A stretch of 64,000 nucleotides of DNA from Hyposmocoma kahamanoa (Eukaryota > Arthropoda > Insecta > Lepidoptera > Cosmopterigidae): positions 7,486,072 through 7,550,071 of the forward strand of contig NW_020653750.1 of NCBI RefSeq assembly GCF_003589595.1, in the 5' to 3' direction. A program made the translations under genes and the position numbers. Shown one piece after another: positions 59,500 through 64,000 of this stretch; within the stretch, counting starts at the first letter, position 1, and every line of letters begins with the position of its first letter. The notes beneath the pieces are model-generated. The model was not told the origin of the DNA. It was given only the letters and a program-made list of their open reading frames with translations, and made no database searches.

Positions 59500-61130
59500 C
59501 AATAGCACTAAAAGCAATAAACAATTTAATTGAATATTTTATCGTATATTGTATCATCTTGCGATAAAATTAAGTCTGTTGAATGTTGTCAAAATCAAAT
59601 ATTTCTTACATTTTCTTTACGAATGGCAAAATAACACCATGTATCTTTAGTATATTCTGGATTACAAATAAATTGTGATTGTACATCCTCTGTATTAAGA
59701 AATATGACGTGTATTTGTGTATTTTAGCTGCATGCACATTTTCAAAGTTAGCTAGCGTAATTTAAATGGAATAAATAATTATGTATCGCATAATGTAAAT
59801 AAAAGTAGATCTACAAAAGGTGTTTCAGAGCGCGCGAAATTGAACATGATGAAATTTACAATGGATTTTTTTTTAATACCGATATTGAAACCATTTACTG
59901 GTGCATTGTAAGTTCTAATTTAAAATTATGCCATTTGTGTTCAATTTTGCACGATCTCTCTTTCGGTCCCTGCTACAAAGAATTATGAAGTAAATTTGTC
60001 GAAGAAAAACATCGTGAATTTTACAATTTTTTTTCAATCATCGCCTTAGCTTGCATTTGTTAATAAAATAAATTATATCCCTAACGATAAATGGTTATAA
60101 ATATTACTAGCATATTTTATAAAATAACAGGTTACTCTACGCAGACTTCATCGTAATACCTATATAAATTGACAAAATTAAAATTCATTTTATGTGATAC
60201 TTAGAGATAAGAATTCGTTATATGCAGTGAACATAATAGATGAAAATATCAAAAGTTAAATAACATACTATTTACATATTTAGTAATATACTAAATTATG
60301 TATATTTTGACACTGTTTACGGGAACACGTTGTATGCCACAAATTGTAAACCATTTTTTATAGTATATTCCAAAACCTAATATTTACAAAAGGTAAGAAA
60401 ATAAGTAAACAATAATTTCGTTACTACAGAGATTTTGAATGTCTTTATCAAACTCTATCTTTTCAAATTTTTAACAATGTACAGTTTTCTAGTTATTCAT
60501 TTATTAAAAAATAAAATTATATAAATATTGTGGCAAAACGTTATTCTCGTAAAATGCAGACAGAACATAGTCATACGTAAATACAGCTTACTTAAAAGTA
60601 TCTTATGTATATATATAATACAGTTATGTACAATTAAATGCATGTCGCGTCCGTTTTTTTACCCGCGGCTGGATATTATTATCACAATTAAGTTTAGAGT
60701 TCAGTTAACTTGTACCAATATCCCCATTATTGGTAACAAATAAACTTAACTCTCGAATATTAGACATTTTGGGGGAAAATCGCGAATAATTACAAAACAA
60801 TACACCAACAAACCTTATATGCAATAGGTGTCTATATTTAAATAAAAGTCGTGTATATTTTCATAAGTCTAGTCCGACGATTATATGCTTAATCGCTTAC
60901 TTAGTAAAAAACTAGAACACGCCTCTCATCAACACGAAATCACAAGGTATCATGTTACCGTTTGAGCACGACAGAGGGCAAATGGCGAGTTAATACTGCA
61001 ATGGACCCGAAAGCTAGGAAGTAAAATCAAATCTCTATCATTCATATCATTACAAAAAAGAATTCTCACATACAAATAAATTCGAAACATTGAATCGATC
61101 ACACCACAATCGTTCCTCAGAATTGAGTTT
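59500..61130. other. Intergenic DNA downstream of iRhom
   Basis: AT-rich with no recognised gene. The part nearest 61340 should include the iRhom 3' UTR, whose end I cannot fix. Candidate reverse-strand signals are TTTAAT at about 61126 and TTTATT at about 60499. Confidence 0.4.
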
Positions 61131-61261
61131 AATAAAGGCTAAGTGTCCTGGCAGTCAAGGATATATTGCTCTATGAATAATTCCAGAGTTAAGGCAAATT
61201 TTACTTCCTATGCTGCTGTCTCGGTTCAGGCGCTCGCGACGCGCCGTGGCGGGAGTGGAGT

Positions 61262-61339
61262 TGGGTAGTGCGCGGAACACGCGGGGAGCGCGGGGCAGGA
61301 GGGCGGCGGCGGCGGCGGGGGCGCCCGGGCCGCGCGCCG
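61262..61339 (-). other. GC-rich proximal 3' UTR of iRhom
   Basis: Immediately after the iRhom stop there is a run of (CCG)n and CpG-rich sequence unlike the AT-rich flanks. On the plus strand it reads GGCGGCGGCGGCGGCGGGGG. The open frames across it reflect composition only. Confidence 0.7.
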
Positions 61340-63728
61340 TCATACCCCGTCCAGCTGCCTCACGCGCACGTCCTGGGACGCGCACATATCTGGCGCGAAT
61401 GGCAGGCACGTAAAGTACGCGCACGCCGTGCACTCATACGCCGGCGCCGCATAGAACAACGCCACTAGCGCACACAACATACCTCCCGCCGACACTAGAC
61501 ACACCCAAACCAGCACTATCTTTCTCCGTCTGTCGTACGGCCCAAACGTTACAAATGGCAGTAACGAGTAGGACAACAGGAATCCGAAAACAAAACCGAA
61601 CACGTGCGCGAAATTATCGATCCACGGCAAAAGGCCGAGGAGGAACAAAGCGATCGCGATCCCAATGAGTTTGAGCAGCGCCCGCTTAGGATGTCTGAGG
61701 AGTGGCCACGCGCCGATCACTTCCACTATCAAACACGCCAAGAGTCCAAAGTGTGCTCCGGCGGGTCCCACCTAAAACGGAAACAATCAGAATCAAGTTT
61801 TGAACTGCTGTACTGCCATGGTAACAACATGACGATCCGTTACATATGTTGGTCAAACCACTTCCTAACCGGCAAATAGAATCTTACCTCAGCTCTATAA
61901 GGTTCAAATATAGCGGATGCCATATTTCCTGCAACACCACTGCCCAAGTATACGATAGCTATTCTAACAGGTCCAGCCATTTTTTCTAGATCCCTCATGA
62001 AGAGCCACTGCAGCGCAAGAGTTGCAGCTAGGTGCAGTAGACCAGCGTGTACAAAAAGCGACGTCCATGCTCTGTACAGTTGGTCTGGACGACGTCTTCT
62101 CATAAACGGCAACATACCGCAAACGTCGTCGAGACACGACACCTGAAAACGGGAAATAAAACTTTCCTATTATGAACACAAACAAGTTTCTCATCGAACA
62201 GTCTTTCAAAAGTACATATTTTCAATTCAATTCAAATATATTTATTTCAGATAAAAATCCGTATAGTGTTATAAACAAAATAACTTGTATTAGTATTAAT
62301 TAATTGTATATAATTTAAAAGGACAATACAACTGTGTGGAGCTCAATCCATCTACGCATAAGTGACGAGTCCCACCGATCTGTGAACGTGCACAAGATGC
62401 TTTTGGATCCCTCGCGGAGGCGCCTAAGGGCAAATGCACACCTTTTCCTCACGATGGCCATGAAACCATCCATCTGAGTCTCGGCGAACATCCCCGAAGC
62501 ACTACACCTCCACGGTAGCCCCATCAGCACCCTAAATGCGTTATTATATTGAACACGCAGGTCACTGAATGTCCGCCTCGAATACGCGACTCACAGACTG
62601 CACGTGTACAATACTTGACAGTAAGCTTTAAATATTGTAATTTTTACCTGTTTAGTACAACGTGCAAATCTGCGAGCCAACATATTACACCGAACAGCCA
62701 GCGACCTACGCTCCCTCTATGTCACAATAGTCATTGAGATCCTCCGTGACCCAATGACCCAAATATTTAAACAGACGATTCCGACAATTTGTTTCTCTAG
62801 AAAACAAACATTTACGAGGCAAAATTTCAGGTTTTATTTTAAACTTGGCATGTGAAACAACTTTTCAATTTTGATCATAAATGTAAGCAACCCCTATGTA
62901 GGTACCCTCTAAAATGAAATCAATCTATCTCTAATCTACCCAACAGTGGATTAATTTAGTAAAACAAGGGATTAATTAACAAACTTAACGTTTTGGCGAG
63001 TAGTATTCCATACTATTTAAAGAAAATTAAATTTTTTATTTGGTCGTTATACTCGTAGAACATAGTGACAAAGGGTGGCTAAAAACGATACAAAAAGTAC
63101 ATAGTGTACAATGTTAAGTATAGACTCGTTAAAAAGAACTTACTTGTGAACACAACGACGCCTCTTCATGAAAGTAACCCTTGACGAAGTCACAATGCTC
63201 CCTAGTGGTAATCACACACTGTCCGTGGACCCCTATACAACACGGATGGCCGATGACCTCACAGGCCATGTGCTCAGCCGCGTGACCAGCCCGGCCCGCT
63301 GCCGCTGACCCATCTAAAACTGACTTGCGGCAGATTGGCCATTTTGTGATGTCGTCTGGCCATTCGTGGGGTGCTATTGAACGTGGCGCTTCACAGAATC
63401 TGAAATGTATTTTTTTAATGACAATGACTGTACACCTTGGACCTTGACCGCTTTAATGTATGCTTTTTAATTGCGAACGCAGGCGATGCTCCAAACTATG
63501 GACTTACCACAACGGCAATTAGAACTGTAAGGTGTCGAGGGGTAGCACAACCAATAAATCATCCAAACCATGCTAAACTAACCACTGTTGTACAAGGCCG
63601 CGTATTGTATGTATTTAGCAGAATGTATCAGTTACTTACTTGGGATCTAATCCGCAAACTGACCCTGATATCCGACCTCCAGGTCCTGACTCACCCGAAG
63701 ACCATTTCTTCCACGTTGATATTGTATT
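61340..63728 (-). CDS. iRhom: Inactive rhomboid (iRhom / rhomboid-5), C-terminal four exons; 5' part outside the window
   Basis: This is a polytopic ER/Golgi pseudoprotease. Known family members regulate the fate of EGF-family ligands and ADAM17. Exons in reading order on the minus strand: 63728-63640, 63399-63144, 62142-61888 and 61771-61340 (stop TGA). Splice sites are GT-AG and phases agree. 343 residues are visible. The first two exons give the cysteine-rich iRhom homology domain: [59 protein letters not shown]. Then come [12 protein letters not shown] and [15 protein letters not shown]. The protease loop reads VGPAGAHFG: the catalytic Ser of GxSG is Ala, with Pro before it, which defines iRhoms. 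The His in LPWIDNFAH is retained. The C-terminal tail has [12 protein letters not shown]. The N-terminal cytoplasmic region and first TM lie beyond position 64000. Confidence 0.95.
62310..62700 (-). pseudogene. LINE reverse-transcriptase C-terminal fragment in iRhom intron
   Basis: The minus strand reads [45 protein letters not shown] and [11 protein letters not shown]. This matches the end of ORF2 in a common insect non-LTR family. It lies in the 62143-63143 intron, in the same orientation as the gene. It is 5'-truncated and flanked at 62222-62260 by a 'ttcaattcaattcaaatata' tail-like tract. Confidence 0.75.
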
Positions 63729-64000
63729 CTGAAAACAGAAGTGACGGAATGAATACAGACATAGGAGAAAGAATTCGAAGTACGTATTTTCGGCAATCTT
63801 CGGATTTCCGAACGCATGTAAAAAAGCATACACCTGCTCGGATGTAAGAATAGTTATTGTTGTGAAATACTTACTTTTGATACTAATCCTCTTATCTGTT
63901 AGCAAGCGTGCACAGAAATATATTTTAATGAGTAATTAAATAATACAACATACTATAATAACGTAGTTAAAATTGACGCGTACGTAAACTAAAAACGTTT

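Noticed and set aside
61210..61468. Arg/Ala/Gly-rich plus-strand open frames over the iRhom end
   Set aside because: They are antisense to the iRhom last exon and 3' UTR and arise from the GC-rich composition.

Overview
This is an AT-rich, intron-bearing, transposon-dense eukaryotic window with two 10-N assembly gaps. The tRNA-headed SINEs, the BEL/Pao element, the RTE- and Jockey-like LINE scraps and the insect-type SLC17 and iRhom genes point to an insect, most likely a moth or butterfly (Lepidoptera). The order-level call is inference. No bacterial, CRISPR or operon features are present.

Layout. Positions 1-8.6 kb hold a degraded BEL/Pao LTR retrotransposon (LTRs at about 1272-1832 and 7023-7632, decayed gag/PR/RT/RNase H/IN between them), with a hAT-type MITE in its leader and a third LTR piece at 8360-8622. 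From 8.6 to 25 kb there is no recognisable host gene, only MITEs, SINEs, inverted repeats and low-complexity DNA. Positions 25.9-32.4 kb and 38.2-53.6 kb carry two tandem, same-strand SLC17-family transporter genes (putative inorganic phosphate/organic anion cotransporters of the sialin/VGLUT superfamily). Each shows seven coding exons with matching intron positions and phases. The first coding exon of each was not found. Their introns, and the 6 kb between them, are filled by LINE, SINE, mariner and MITE insertions. Positions 53.6-61.3 kb are intergenic, with two precisely bounded hAT-like elements and LINE remnants. Positions 61.34-63.73 kb, minus strand, carry the last four coding exons of an inactive rhomboid (iRhom/rhomboid-5). 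Its 5' part lies beyond the right edge.

How things relate. The two SLC17 genes are a local duplication. iRhom is an unrelated neighbour convergent with them. The least explained material is the mobile-element layer. At least six non-autonomous TIR elements can be bounded to the base or nearly so by their own 8-bp target-site duplications (hAT-like). One has a paralogous empty site inside the window. Another element has a 3-bp TAA duplication (Harbinger-like). The BEL element appears to have carried a MITE in its leader before recombining into an LTR-internal-LTR-leader array.
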